This document shows, piece after piece, positions 54,963 to 63,695 of a stretch of DNA of 64,000 nt. The translations under genes and the position numbers were made by a program. Below the pieces are notes generated by a model. It saw only the letters and a program-made list of their open reading frames with translations, did no database searches and was not told the origin of the DNA. The stretch is from Balneola sp. (GTDB lineage Bacteria; Bacteroidota; Rhodothermia; Balneolales; Balneolaceae): contig NZMW01000004.1 of NCBI GenBank assembly GCA_002694685.1, positions 554,632-618,631 on the forward strand, in the 5' to 3' direction. The stretch's first letter is position 1; each line of letters opens with the position of its first letter.

Positions 54963-56681
54963 ATGGATACCAATAAAAGATTACCCAACTTTGAGAAGGT
55001 AACACAAGTTATGTCTGTGTTATCTCTTTTCATGGTTCTGCTAATTTCCGGATGTGCTGAATCAAGCCAAGACAATGAGCCGACTGCAAAGATCGTGTGT
55101 GATTCTGACAACGGTGGCATCACGCTTCCGGATGGATTCTGTGCAAGTGTTGTAGTGGATAGTATAGGTCCTGCACGCCATATGGCAGTGGCTGATAATG
55201 GTGATATCTATGTGAAAACACGCAGTGAAAAAGGTGGTGTGATCACCTTGCGGGATACCACTGGAGATTTTCAGGCCGACATCATTGAGTATTTCAGTGA
55301 TATGACGGAAATGAGTCAGGGAATAGTTTGGGAAACAGGAATGGCTATCCACAATGGTTATATCTGGGCTTCGAATAAGCAGGAGGTCTATCGTTGGGAA
55401 ATGCCCCAAAATGGTGCCCTCGTTCCTGAAGGAGAGCCTGAAATTATTGTAAGTGGCTTCCCTGACCAATGGGCACACGCTTCAAAATCTATTGAATTTG
55501 ATGGCAAAGGGAACCTGTATGTAAACGTAGGTTCTCCTTCGAATAATTGCCAGCAAGATCCACGCACACCCGGCTCTTCTGGAATTGATCCGTGCCCACA
55601 ATTGGAACAACATGCCGGTATTTGGCGATTTTCAGCCAAAGAAACAGGTCAAACATTTAGTCCGGAGGCCAGATATGCTACCGGACTCAGAAATGTCGTC
55701 GGACTTGACTGGAACTCAGAAGTAGAGGCACTCTATGTGATGCAACATGGTCGTGACCAGCTTAATACGCTTTGGCCTGATCTCTATACTGAGGAGGAGA
55801 ATGCCGAGCTGCCCGCTGAGGAAATGTATCGTTTGTCTGAGGGTGCCGATGCCGGATGGCCCTATTGCTATTATGACTGGCAACAGGAAAAGAAAGTTCT
55901 CGCACCTGAGTACGGTGGTGATGGACAGATGGTTGGGCGTTGTTCTGAGTTCCTTGATCCCGTAGCCGCTTTTCCCGGACATTGGGCTCCAAACGGACTT
56001 CTGTTTTATGCCGGAGAGCATTTTCCAGAACGTTATCAGGGAGGCGCTTTTGTTGCTTTTCATGGCTCATGGAATCGTGCGCCATTACCACAACAAGGGT
56101 ATAAAGTCACGTTCACTCCCTTTGAAGAAGGCACTCCGACCGGAGATTATGAGACCTTTGCAGATGGATTTGCTGGTACTGAGCCCATTCCTGACCGGGG
56201 AGCAGCAGAATATCGCCCTATGGGTTTAGCGATAGGACCAGATGGCGCATTATTCATTTCTGATTCTAAAAAAGGGAAAATATGGAGAGTGGTCTATACC
56301 GGAAAAGAAACAGCGGAAGCCGAAACGTCTGATTCGGTCCAGGAAGACACAAGTCAGGCCGTCGCAGAAAATACAAATGCGAACTCATCACTCAGCGGTG
56401 AAGAACTTTTTCAACAGTTGACATGCCATACTTGTCATGCAGTGAACCCCGATGACGGAACCTCTTCTACGGCACCTGCTTTGTATGACTATTACGGAAG
56501 TGAAGTGACTCTTCAAGGTGGTAGTACAGTAACAGCAGATGACGAATATATACGAGAGTCGATCCTGAATGCAAATGCTAAAGTTGTGGAAGGATATATG
56601 CCGGTAATGCCTAACTACGAAAGTCAACTTACAGAGGAAGAGGTAGATCTTCTGTTATCCTACATAAAATCACTTTCGTAA
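54963..56681 (+). CDS. Sorbosone-dehydrogenase-like lipoprotein fused to cytochrome c
   Basis: This 572-residue lipoprotein has a lipobox ISGC at Cys31. A beta-propeller of the PQQ-type glucose/sorbosone dehydrogenase family covers about 45-445, with ITLPDGFCASVVVDSIGPAR near its start, ATGLRNVVGLDWN, VMQHGRDQL and FVAFHGSWNRAPLPQQGYKV. A Glu/Thr/Ser-rich linker (about 447-475) leads to a C-terminal cytochrome c domain with haem motif CHTCH at 488-492 and a methionine ligand likely in GYMPVMPNY. The fusion suggests electrons from substrate oxidation pass straight to a haem in the periplasm. The substrate is not evident; PQQ binding is inferred from family only. Confidence 0.88.
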   Translation: MDTNKRLPNFEKVTQVMSVLSLFMVLLISGCAESSQDNEPTAKIVCDSDNGGITLPDGFCASVVVDSIGPARHMAVADNGDIYVKTRSEKGGVITLRDTTGDFQADIIEYFSDMTEMSQGIVWETGMAIHNGYIWASNKQEVYRWEMPQNGALVPEGEPEIIVSGFPDQWAHASKSIEFDGKGNLYVNVGSPSNNCQQDPRTPGSSGIDPCPQLEQHAGIWRFSAKETGQTFSPEARYATGLRNVVGLDWNSEVEALYVMQHGRDQLNTLWPDLYTEEENAELPAEEMYRLSEGADAGWPYCYYDWQQEKKVLAPEYGGDGQMVGRCSEFLDPVAAFPGHWAPNGLLFYAGEHFPERYQGGAFVAFHGSWNRAPLPQQGYKVTFTPFEEGTPTGDYETFADGFAGTEPIPDRGAAEYRPMGLAIGPDGALFISDSKKGKIWRVVYTGKETAEAETSDSVQEDTSQAVAENTNANSSLSGEELFQQLTCHTCHAVNPDDGTSSTAPALYDYYGSEVTLQGGSTVTADDEYIRESILNANAKVVEGYMPVMPNYESQLTEEEVDLLLSYIKSLS

Positions 56682-56721
56682 TTACAGGCACGAATTTATA
56701 ACCCATTAAACAACAGGTATT

Positions 56722-57204
56722 ATGATCAAACCAAAAGCTATAAATAAGACATTTCAAGCATCCTCTTTGATATTGTTTTTAATCATGTCGGCTACTCAAT
56801 TGGTATACGCACAAAGTGCAACTACCGTACAGGAGATTGCCGATCTCTCAGAACAAAAATGGACTTGGATGGCAGATAAAAACGTGAACAAGCTTGATTC
56901 TTTATTTCACGAGAAATCGAAATTCGTACATATGAGTGGAACCTGGAATAAAGACAGGGAACTCGAAATCATTGAAACCGGGAGTATTTGGTACAAAAAT
57001 GCAGAAGTTCATGATGTGGTAGTTGAGGTCTTTGACGAGACAGCCATCCTTTGGAACCGCATTACACTACTTGCTGTAGTTCGGGGACATGAGGTCTCCA
57101 ATGAATTCACGGTTACTGAGATTTACAAGAAATATGAGAGTGACTGGAAGTTGCTTGATCTTACATTTAGCAGCGTGCGCGACATTCATAGTATTGAAAA
57201 ATGA
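56722..57204 (+). CDS. NTF2-like (DUF4440-type) exported protein, copy 1
   Basis: This 160-residue exported protein has a signal peptide ending near VYAQ. The NTF2-like fold covers about 37-150: EIADLSEQKWTWMADKNVNK, then SLFHEKSKFVHMSG, VEVFDETAILWNRITL and NEFTVTEIYKKYESDWKLLDL. Fold members include small ketosteroid-isomerase-like enzymes and binding proteins; no catalytic Asp-Tyr pair is certain here. The next gene is a close paralogue, and the tail (FSSVRDIHSIEK) is charged. It lies within the exported oxidation operon. Confidence 0.85.
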   Translation: MIKPKAINKTFQASSLILFLIMSATQLVYAQSATTVQEIADLSEQKWTWMADKNVNKLDSLFHEKSKFVHMSGTWNKDRELEIIETGSIWYKNAEVHDVVVEVFDETAILWNRITLLAVVRGHEVSNEFTVTEIYKKYESDWKLLDLTFSSVRDIHSIEK

Positions 57205-57239
57205 CCACCCTGAACCAAAAACTAAAAAAAGTTAACAAT

Positions 57240-57686
57240 ATGAAGACAATCATACTCAGCCTACTTTTAATAATCGTAAACGTTCAGCTTACAACAGCTC
57301 AGGAAACATCTTTAAATCAGGAGATTATCGAACTCTCTGGTGATAAATGGACGTGGATGGCAGATAAAGATGTAGAAAAGCTTGATGACCTATTCCACGA
57401 CAAGTCTGTATTTATACACATGGGGGGATCATGGGGAAAAGAAAGAGAACTCAATATTATAGAGGGCGGAGGGATCTGGTATAAAAAAGCAGATATTCAT
57501 GAGGTTTCCGTAAATATCATTGATGATACCGCAATTCTTTTGAATAGAATTACTCTTTTGGCTGAAGTCGGCGGAAATGAAGTTACAAATCCTTTTGAAG
57601 TAACCGAAGTCTATGTCAAGCAAAATGAAGACTGGAAATTAGCCTCCTTGTCCTTTACGCGTTTGTTTTCAGGCGGAGATGATTAG
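57240..57686 (+). CDS. NTF2-like (DUF4440-type) exported protein, copy 2
   Basis: This is a paralogue of the preceding gene. The ATG at 57240 opens a signal peptide (MKTIILSLLLIIVNVQLTTAQ). An ATG at 57201 overlaps the upstream stop as ATGA, but would put 13 polar residues before the signal. The shared blocks are GDKWTWMADKDVEKLDDLFH, FIHMGGSWGKERELNIIE, DTAILLNRITLLAEV and the VTEVYVKQNEDWKLASL end. The pair may form a heterodimer, as the NTF2 fold usually dimerises. Function unknown. Confidence 0.84.
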   Translation: MKTIILSLLLIIVNVQLTTAQETSLNQEIIELSGDKWTWMADKDVEKLDDLFHDKSVFIHMGGSWGKERELNIIEGGGIWYKKADIHEVSVNIIDDTAILLNRITLLAEVGGNEVTNPFEVTEVYVKQNEDWKLASLSFTRLFSGGDD

Positions 57687-57730
57687 TCTCGAATTAAGTA
57701 ATCTAAATTAGGTAAAACTATTAAATAACC

Positions 57731-58225
57731 ATGACTACCTTCAAAACTTACGCTTCCATACTTTCGATATGTTTCTCTCTTCTGCTTACTTCTCAGGTTG
57801 TAGCACAAACTGAAAATAAAACATTGAAATCGGAAACTATCTTTCCAAAAGGTGAGAAATTAGAAAGTGACAATTTTACCGGTACGGCATGGGTGAGTTT
57901 CTTGATTCCGCCTGACAGCCTTAATCAAACATACGTTGGCAATGTTACATTTGAACCGGGAGCAAGAACAAATTGGCATTCCCATCCAGCTGGTCAGATT
58001 ATTTTAGTTACGGATGGTGTAGGGTATTATCAGGAAAAAGGAAGCCCAAAGAAGATTCTTAGAAAAGGAGATTCTGTTAAGTGTCCACCTAATTTACCAC
58101 ATTGGCACGGGGCTAGTCCTGATAATGAGTTCGTACAGCTTGCTATTTCAAGTAGTGAACATGGTTCTACAAAATGGTTAGAGCCGGTGACGGATGAGGA
58201 GTATAACTCTACGGCTGAGGACTGA
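57731..58225 (+). CDS. Exported cupin-domain protein
   Basis: This 164-residue exported cupin has a signal peptide ending at VVAQ. The cupin barrel has motif 1 GARTNWHSHPAGQIILVTDG and motif 2 KGDSVKCPPNLPHWHGASPD, so the metal ligands are the two histidines of HSHP, the Gln in AGQ (in place of Glu) and the His of PHWHG. Such cupins often accompany exported CMD proteins in Bacteroidota and can be isomerases or dioxygenases. It follows the NTF2-like pair after 44 bases and is the last intact gene of the operon. Confidence 0.88.
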   Translation: MTTFKTYASILSICFSLLLTSQVVAQTENKTLKSETIFPKGEKLESDNFTGTAWVSFLIPPDSLNQTYVGNVTFEPGARTNWHSHPAGQIILVTDGVGYYQEKGSPKKILRKGDSVKCPPNLPHWHGASPDNEFVQLAISSSEHGSTKWLEPVTDEEYNSTAED

Positions 58226-58284
58226 TTGTAGCATATTGAGCAAATACTACTAACTCAAAACCTTAGACACCCAAGCCCGACTAA

Positions 58285-58677
58285 CTCCAAATTTTCGGTC
58301 AACAGCAACAATTGGTCAAATTAGCAGTGAGTATCGAAAATGAATGCCATTACTGTTCAGCTATTCATTTTACTATTTTGAAAAACCAATTAAAAACAGA
58401 TGAATCTATTGTAAATGCTGTTCGAAATGGTAAAACATTGCCAGATGCTAAACTGAATGCATTGGTTACCTATGCTCGCACTGTAGTAGAAAAACAAGGG
58501 CATGTTTCTTATGATGATATTCAGTCATTTATTGATGCAGGTTATATCAAACAAAATATGTTGGAAATTAACCTCATCACCACTCTGAAAACCATCAGCA
58601 ATTACACCAATCATATTGTGGATACTCCGCTAGATGAAGCTTTTCAACCGGAGAAAATTGTGTTTCAATCTGCTTAA
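58285..58677 (+). pseudogene. AhpD-like carboxymuconolactone decarboxylase, 5'-truncated
   Basis: The C-terminal two-thirds of an AhpD-like protein is present, with the redox motif ENECHYCSAIHF (Glu, two Cys, His). The family normally has about 60 more residues at the N-terminus. No ATG lies upstream in this frame; the frame stays open only to 58285, where a TAA precedes it. A TTG at 58312 would give 121 residues. Family-like residues also appear in the neighbouring frame just upstream (TNSKFS type), which points to a frameshift near 58296. It is probably a decaying gene at the end of the operon. Confidence 0.6.
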
Positions 58678-58733
58678 TTTTTTTTGATTGAATAGTAGAC
58701 CACGGCTTCTGTAAAGAGGTTCGGGGTTTTTAT

Positions 58734-59132
58734 TTACGGAGCTTCTTGAGTATCAGGTATGGCAGAAGACTTCCCAAAAATGCGCACGCCCCAATACACA
58801 AATCGAGCTCTTAGTTTGCTCATGCTATCTTCAATACACATGGTCCGGAGAAGCTCATCAGCATATTCTCTGTATTTCAAATCCAGGTACTTTTCTCTCA
58901 TCAGTTGATAGAGAGCATCATGCACCAGTGAACCCTGCATAAAGTTTTTAGTGTCAATGGTAGGTCCGCTTGGCCCATCCCAGGAATAACCTTTAGAGAT
59001 AAACAGGATTCCATTTTCATCCAGATAAAGAAAATCATTACCTAGTTTTTGATCAGGTTCGATTTCAATCTTCCGTGAAAAGGAATCGACCAGGGTATAT
59101 TTGTAGTGGCGACGTTTTTTGTAAAGAATCAT
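58734..59132 (-). CDS. DUF1353 protein
   Basis: This 132-residue protein of the DUF1353 family includes GYSWDGPSGPTIDTKNFM and GSLVHDALYQLMREKYL. Relatives are found in phages, prophages and bacterial chromosomes, and their function is unknown. No signal peptide or membrane helix is seen. It stands alone between the broken AhpD-like gene and the second cold-shock gene and has its own upstream spacer. No other phage gene lies nearby, so it is not evidence of a prophage here. Confidence 0.85.
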   Translation of the reverse strand: MILYKKRRHYKYTLVDSFSRKIEIEPDQKLGNDFLYLDENGILFISKGYSWDGPSGPTIDTKNFMQGSLVHDALYQLMREKYLDLKYREYADELLRTMCIEDSMSKLRARFVYWGVRIFGKSSAIPDTQEAP

Positions 59133-59210
59133 AGAAGTCTCCCTTATTGGTGTTTAGAAAAGTGTAGCAGATTCAAAGGGAGGAGTCAAGAAAAACAGAA
59201 AGGCATAAAA

Positions 59211-59241
59211 AAAGTCCCGTACTTAAAAAGCACGGGACTTT
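59211..59241 (-). terminator. Intrinsic terminator of the second cold-shock gene
   Basis: On the minus strand AAAGTCCCGT pairs with ACGGGACTTT, with a long run of Ts after the hairpin. Confidence 0.88.
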
Positions 59242-59259
59242 AAAAATCAAAAAAGTTGA

Positions 59260-59469
59260 TTATTCGAGAATATAAACTTCAGTAGCGCTTAGGCCTTTGT
59301 CAGTTTCCTCGATAGAAAATTCAACTTCTTCTCCGTCATTGATACCTTCGTTAAATCCGAGGTTCTCAATGTTGTTTCGGTGTACAAAAACGTCTTTTTC
59401 GCCATTGTCAGGCTGAATAAAGCCGAATCCTTTTTGTGCATCGAACCATTTTACTTTACCGTATTCCAT
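59260..59469 (-). CDS. Cold-shock domain protein (copy 2)
   Basis: This 69-residue cold-shock domain protein is nearly identical over the first 35 residues to the product of 49823-50032. RNP1 is KGFGFIQPD and RNP2 is DVFVHRNNI. The 3' third and the last residues (ATEVYILE) differ. It is monocistronic with a terminator and a leader of about 95 bases preceding the conserved block. Two copies within 10 kb suggest duplication with retained promoter. Confidence 0.95.
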   Translation of the reverse strand: MEYGKVKWFDAQKGFGFIQPDNGEKDVFVHRNNIENLGFNEGINDGEEVEFSIEETDKGLSATEVYILE

Positions 59470-59563
59470 AATAATAAATATATAAGTGTTGTTTCACAGG
59501 CACAGTGTCTTGTATACTTAAAAACAAGCATACTTCATTTCTTAAATCGGCTGTGATAATTGA

Positions 59564-59593
59564 TTGTTAGTTATACAAACTATAGAAGGGAAA
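59564..59593 (-). promoter_or_regulatory. Conserved block upstream of cold-shock copy 2
   Basis: This 30-base block matches 50114-50143 at 28 of 30 positions, whereas the sequences on either side differ. Like the first copy it includes CTATAGTTTG on the minus strand, the likely -7 element. Confidence 0.55.
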
Positions 59594-59692
59594 ATTATAC
59601 TGTACTAAATTTATAAATACCGATGTTCCTTTAATTTGTGTTTCAAAGATCTCCCGAATTCTGACCAATACCAAACTTTATCTCAGCTTTTA

Positions 59693-59720
59693 CACTCTAT
59701 ATTAAAATTAAGATAGAGTG
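59693..59720. repeat. Hairpin downstream of the S1/P1 nuclease gene
   Basis: CACTCTAT and ATAGAGTG form a perfect 8-bp stem with a 12-base loop. No T-run follows on the minus strand, so it is at best a weak terminator. Confidence 0.4.
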
Positions 59721-59759
59721 GTCTTGTGAAAATAAATTGGTGTTTGGCAAACAAGTTGA

Positions 59760-60539
59760 TCATTTATAAATCTCATTAATCAAACCAGCCATTCGTACAC
59801 CTGCTTTAACCAAGCGTTGCTCAACGGTATCCCAGTTTTTGAAAGAATACTCATAGCTAAGCTCTTTGTCTTCGGGAATATCATATACCTGAGGAAGAAT
59901 GTCTTGAGATTCATAAGCCCAGTCTCGTACTGAGGTACTTTGCCATTCTGTTATTTGCTGATCGGTTGGGTGATTAACGTAGTCAGCTAATTCCGTATAA
60001 CTTAACTGTTTGTCATCAATCATCTCGCTATCCCAAACCCGGTGTAGGTTAGAGTTGCTCCAAAACCACTGCAGCCGAACGTCGTTACCGCCTCGGTCAT
60101 CACCATTTCCAACATGAAGAGGCTGGTGAAGGTCACCAACTAAGTGAACCAATACTTTAAGATTTTCTTCTTCCTGCTGAGCTGAAAGTCCGCCTTCTTT
60201 CAATTCACGAACTACTTTTTCAAGAGCCCAAATAATATCTCCACCTTCAGCTTTTTCTACTGACTCGTAAGTTTCACCCGGAGGGATGGTTACATAATGC
60301 CATGGCGACATGAAATCATAGTTATCATCAGAGCGAACTTCATCCATCCATGTACTTACTTCAGCAAGCGACTCATTTCCTAAAACGCGTTCCACTTCAG
60401 TAGCTGCCTTTTCTGTGAGATACTGTTCAGCAACATGACCTGTAGTGCGGTGACCAATTTGCCCCCAGCGCAGCGCTTCATTTGCGGTTGATGTAAAACC
60501 TAAAGCAAAAATGGATAAGAGAGTAAAGAGCTTCTTCAT
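59760..60539 (-). CDS. S1/P1 nuclease
   Basis: This 259-residue exported S1/P1-family zinc nuclease cleaves single-stranded nucleic acids and may remove 3'-phosphates. The signal peptide ends around ANEALR, so the mature N-terminus would be near RWGQIGHRTTGHVAE, with Trp and His metal ligands. Further zinc ligands lie in STWMDEVRSD, SPWHYVTIPPG and HLVGDLHQPLHVGNGDDRGGND and near HRVWDSEMI. The gene is preceded by an inverted repeat (GCCCT-AGGGC) near 60570 and ends near a hairpin. It probably supplies phosphate or nucleotides by periplasmic or secreted digestion. Confidence 0.92.
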   Translation of the reverse strand: MKKLFTLLSIFALGFTSTANEALRWGQIGHRTTGHVAEQYLTEKAATEVERVLGNESLAEVSTWMDEVRSDDNYDFMSPWHYVTIPPGETYESVEKAEGGDIIWALEKVVRELKEGGLSAQQEEENLKVLVHLVGDLHQPLHVGNGDDRGGNDVRLQWFWSNSNLHRVWDSEMIDDKQLSYTELADYVNHPTDQQITEWQSTSVRDWAYESQDILPQVYDIPEDKELSYEYSFKNWDTVEQRLVKAGVRMAGLINEIYK

Positions 60540-60630
60540 GAGTTAGTATGATTGTTGAATTGATTTTGCCCTAAGATAAGGGCGCTAAGATTACGATTCA
60601 GTAAAACTTTTATTGGATTGAAATTACTTT

Positions 60631-61122
60631 CTAAGTCAGTTCATTTAACAGATCCTTCAAATCTAAAGGGCGGGTAAACATTTTAATGCTTCCATCTTCT
60701 TTTGTGGGCCATTGGTCTTTGGGGCGATCATAATATAGTTCAACTCCATTCTCATCCGGATCATCAAGATAAAGTGCCTCAGAAACGCCATGATCTGAAG
60801 CTCCTGAAAGTGGATAGTCGGCATCAATTAGCCGCTGCAATATTTCAGCTAAGTCTTTCCGGGTAGGATATAAAATAGCTGTATGGAACAATCCGGTGCT
60901 GCTTTTTGGTGCAGGTGGGGCATCTTTACTTTGCCAGGTATTTAGGCCAATGTGATGGTGGTACCCTCCGGCAGAAATAAATGCAGCCTGATCGCCGTAA
61001 GTGGTTATAAGCTCGAAACCCAATAAACCGCAGTAGAACTCAAGTGAACGATCCAGATCAGAGACTTTTAGGTGTATATGGCCGATTCTAGTTTTAGATG
61101 GTATTTTGTAATCCTCTGACAT
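60631..61122 (-). CDS. VOC-family (glyoxalase/dioxygenase-like) protein
   Basis: This 163-residue VOC-fold protein resembles the CatE type (catechol 2,3-dioxygenase-like) of Firmicutes and Bacteroidota. Candidate metal ligands are His in IGHIHLKVSDLD, His in GGYHHHIGLNTW, and Glu in NGVELYYDRP. A RSLEFYCGLLGFEL helix follows the first. The two-domain CatE enzymes are longer, so this is a single-unit relative. It is alone, with no aromatic-degradation genes beside it, so a substrate cannot be named. Confidence 0.86.
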   Translation of the reverse strand: MSEDYKIPSKTRIGHIHLKVSDLDRSLEFYCGLLGFELITTYGDQAAFISAGGYHHHIGLNTWQSKDAPPAPKSSTGLFHTAILYPTRKDLAEILQRLIDADYPLSGASDHGVSEALYLDDPDENGVELYYDRPKDQWPTKEDGSIKMFTRPLDLKDLLNELT

Positions 61123-61256
61123 ATATGCACTTATAATATTTTTAGTTGATCCGATAATACATTTCGGAATATTTAATATCTCTAAGAGAATACGTAATTA
61201 GAGGAAAAAATATTTATAATATGAAAGGATTTGTAGTACTTAGGTAAAAGAATTAA

Positions 61257-63596
61257 ATGATAGATAAAGGGAAAAAACTTACCGGTAATGATGCCGAACA
61301 GCTCTTTAATAGCGGCTCCATTATTGTTTTTAAGTGTGAACCTACGAACAGTTATCCAATTACTTTTGTCAGCCCAAATGTCAAAGATATTCTCGGGTTC
61401 TCTGTAGAGTACTTTTTAGAAAGTGATTTCCCCTGGGCTGAGCGTATTCACGAAGATGACAAAGAAAAAGTGGCCAGTAGATTCCATCAAATAATGAAAG
61501 ATGGTGGGTCGGCAATAAATGAATACAGATTCAAGCGGCAAGATGGGCAAGAAATCTGGCTTCGTGACGAAATTACGATACAGTACGATGAGTCAGGAAA
61601 TCCGTCCGCAATTTTAGGTACTTCTTTTGAAATTACTGATCGGAAAATCTCCGAACTGGAGTCTCAACGCGAGACGGAAAATGAATTAAGAAACAGACTT
61701 TCATATCAACACGCACTGGCAGAATGCTCAAATCTGTTGGTAGATGCCACGGATATCTCTGTTTTTGATAAAGTGCTGCACATTCTACAGGGGGCAACAA
61801 AAACTGATCGTATCTACTTCTTTACAAACAAGATTAACAAAGAAGGAGAATTATTAATTAGTCAACAGTTCGAAGCATGTGCCGAAGGGGTAGACCCCCA
61901 AATTGATAATCCGGACTTACAGAATATTCCTTATAAAGAATTTCCCTTTTTTCATCAGAGACTCTCATCAGGCCTTATAGTTAATTCCCCTACTGCTGAG
62001 CTGCCTTCTCCTGAGAAGGAACTTATGGAGGCTCAAGGTATATCATCGGCGTTATTACTTCCCATTTTTCAGGGAGAAGATTGGTTTGGGCTTATCGGTT
62101 TTGACTCTACGAATGAAGTGCGTTCATGGGAAAATTATGAGCTGCTTACACTGAAAACTACTGTTGAAATAATAGGAAATTTTCTAAAAAGGCTGTCGAT
62201 GAAGGAGTCGCTCATTGAGCAACGAAATTTCACTCAGCAAATACTTGACAACCTCCCCAGTATTGTGACGGTGGTTGATAAAAGAATGAATCTGCTGTTA
62301 TGGAATAAAACCGGTGAAAAACTGACGGGCTATTCCTCCGAAGAGCTGATAAAAATGTCAGCTTTTGATTTTATACCCAAAGAAAGCTACAAGTCCCTCA
62401 CTGATGCTATAAAGAAGATTCTGGCAAATAAGCCTGCGGGTGAAGAAATTAGTCTTCAGCATAAGAGAGGGAAGATTTCCCCTTATTTTTGGAGGGGTAG
62501 TACTATTGAAATGAATGGGGATGAGGTATTTCTTTTAATTGGGATGAACATCAGCAAGCAAAAAGAAATGGAGAAGGCTCTTATAGAAGAGAAAAGGTTT
62601 GCAGATGCGATTATTGATGGTTTGCCGGGCACATTTTTTATGCTAGATGAAGAGTTGAATTTGGTAAGAGCGAATAAAAACTTTGCTCATGATCTTGGGT
62701 TTTCGATCGATGATTTGTTGAACAATTCTATAACAAATTTGTACTCCGAGGAGAGTAAAGAGCTTATACTCAATAAAAGGAGGGAGCTTTTTAAAAAAGG
62801 TAAAGTGAGTCTGGAGTCAAACCCAATTACTAAGAACGGCGAAGTTTTATCAAGAAATGTGAACGCTGCTCTTTTCGAGCGTGATCGCCAAACTTTTATC
62901 ATAGGCACTGGGCAGGATATAAGTGATTTAAAACAAAGGGAAACGGAACTGCGGGCTACATTAAATGAAAAGGAAGTACTGCTGCAGGAAATTCATCACC
63001 GGGTGAAAAATAATCTTGCTGTTATTTCAGGTTTGCTGGAGTTGCAAGCATATGAGTATGAAGATGCAAATCTCAAACGGATGATTATGGAAAGCCAAAT
63101 GCGTATTCAAACTATGGCGATGATTCATGAAAAGTTATACCAGTCTCAGAACCTGAGCCAAATTCCCGTACTTGAATATATTGATGACCTAATCAACCAA
63201 ATAGAAAGCAGTATTACTTATGGCAGTTCAAAAGTTGAAATTGAAACCCATATTGAACCTATCGAACTGAATATCAATCAGGCCATCCCTTTTGCTCTTT
63301 CCCTCAATGAAATACTATCAAATGCTCTTGAGCATGCTTTTGTAGGTGTTAAGAATGGGAAGTTGAGAGTAGAGCTTAAAGAAAAAGGAAACGTAATTCA
63401 CAGTACAATTTCTGATAATGGAATTGGGTTTTCTGAAAATGATAAAGCTGAAAAGCCTTCTTCACTTGGTATGACGTTAATCCATGCCTTACTAAGTCAG
63501 ATTGATGCGGATTGGACTATGGATGGGACAAATGGAGTTACGTATAAAATTGCCTTTAGAAAAGATAAAGTAAAAGGATCAAGCAGCGCATTATAG
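61257..63596 (+). CDS. PAS/GAF soluble sensor histidine kinase (HisKA_2)
   Basis: This 779-residue cytoplasmic sensor kinase has no membrane helix. A PAS domain with PAC covers about 15-135 (FRFKRQDGQEIWLRDEIT-like core). A GAF domain follows at about 145-310. Two more PAS domains lie at about 325-440 and 450-565. The HisKA_2 helix has QEIHHRVKNNLAVISGLLEL at about 578-596, with His580/His581 as the phosphoacceptor candidates. HATPase ends the protein, with NEILSNALEHAF and DNGIGFS. HisKA_2 kinases often work with separate response regulators or in general stress signalling; none is adjacent here. The start ATG at 61257 is preceded by AT-rich sequence. Confidence 0.92.
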   Translation: MIDKGKKLTGNDAEQLFNSGSIIVFKCEPTNSYPITFVSPNVKDILGFSVEYFLESDFPWAERIHEDDKEKVASRFHQIMKDGGSAINEYRFKRQDGQEIWLRDEITIQYDESGNPSAILGTSFEITDRKISELESQRETENELRNRLSYQHALAECSNLLVDATDISVFDKVLHILQGATKTDRIYFFTNKINKEGELLISQQFEACAEGVDPQIDNPDLQNIPYKEFPFFHQRLSSGLIVNSPTAELPSPEKELMEAQGISSALLLPIFQGEDWFGLIGFDSTNEVRSWENYELLTLKTTVEIIGNFLKRLSMKESLIEQRNFTQQILDNLPSIVTVVDKRMNLLLWNKTGEKLTGYSSEELIKMSAFDFIPKESYKSLTDAIKKILANKPAGEEISLQHKRGKISPYFWRGSTIEMNGDEVFLLIGMNISKQKEMEKALIEEKRFADAIIDGLPGTFFMLDEELNLVRANKNFAHDLGFSIDDLLNNSITNLYSEESKELILNKRRELFKKGKVSLESNPITKNGEVLSRNVNAALFERDRQTFIIGTGQDISDLKQRETELRATLNEKEVLLQEIHHRVKNNLAVISGLLELQAYEYEDANLKRMIMESQMRIQTMAMIHEKLYQSQNLSQIPVLEYIDDLINQIESSITYGSSKVEIETHIEPIELNINQAIPFALSLNEILSNALEHAFVGVKNGKLRVELKEKGNVIHSTISDNGIGFSENDKAEKPSSLGMTLIHALLSQIDADWTMDGTNGVTYKIAFRKDKVKGSSSAL

Positions 63597-63695
63597 CTCC
63601 CATATTTGATTCTTTTGATAAAATGAACATTTGAATATGTTCAGCTGTTTGCTTCTTTAGGTCTTATTAAATCGCTTACTCAAAACACTTTAGTT

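Noticed and set aside
58734-59132. DUF1353 gene as a sign of a prophage
   Set aside because: No integrase, structural or lysis gene lies nearby, and the family also occurs on ordinary chromosomes.
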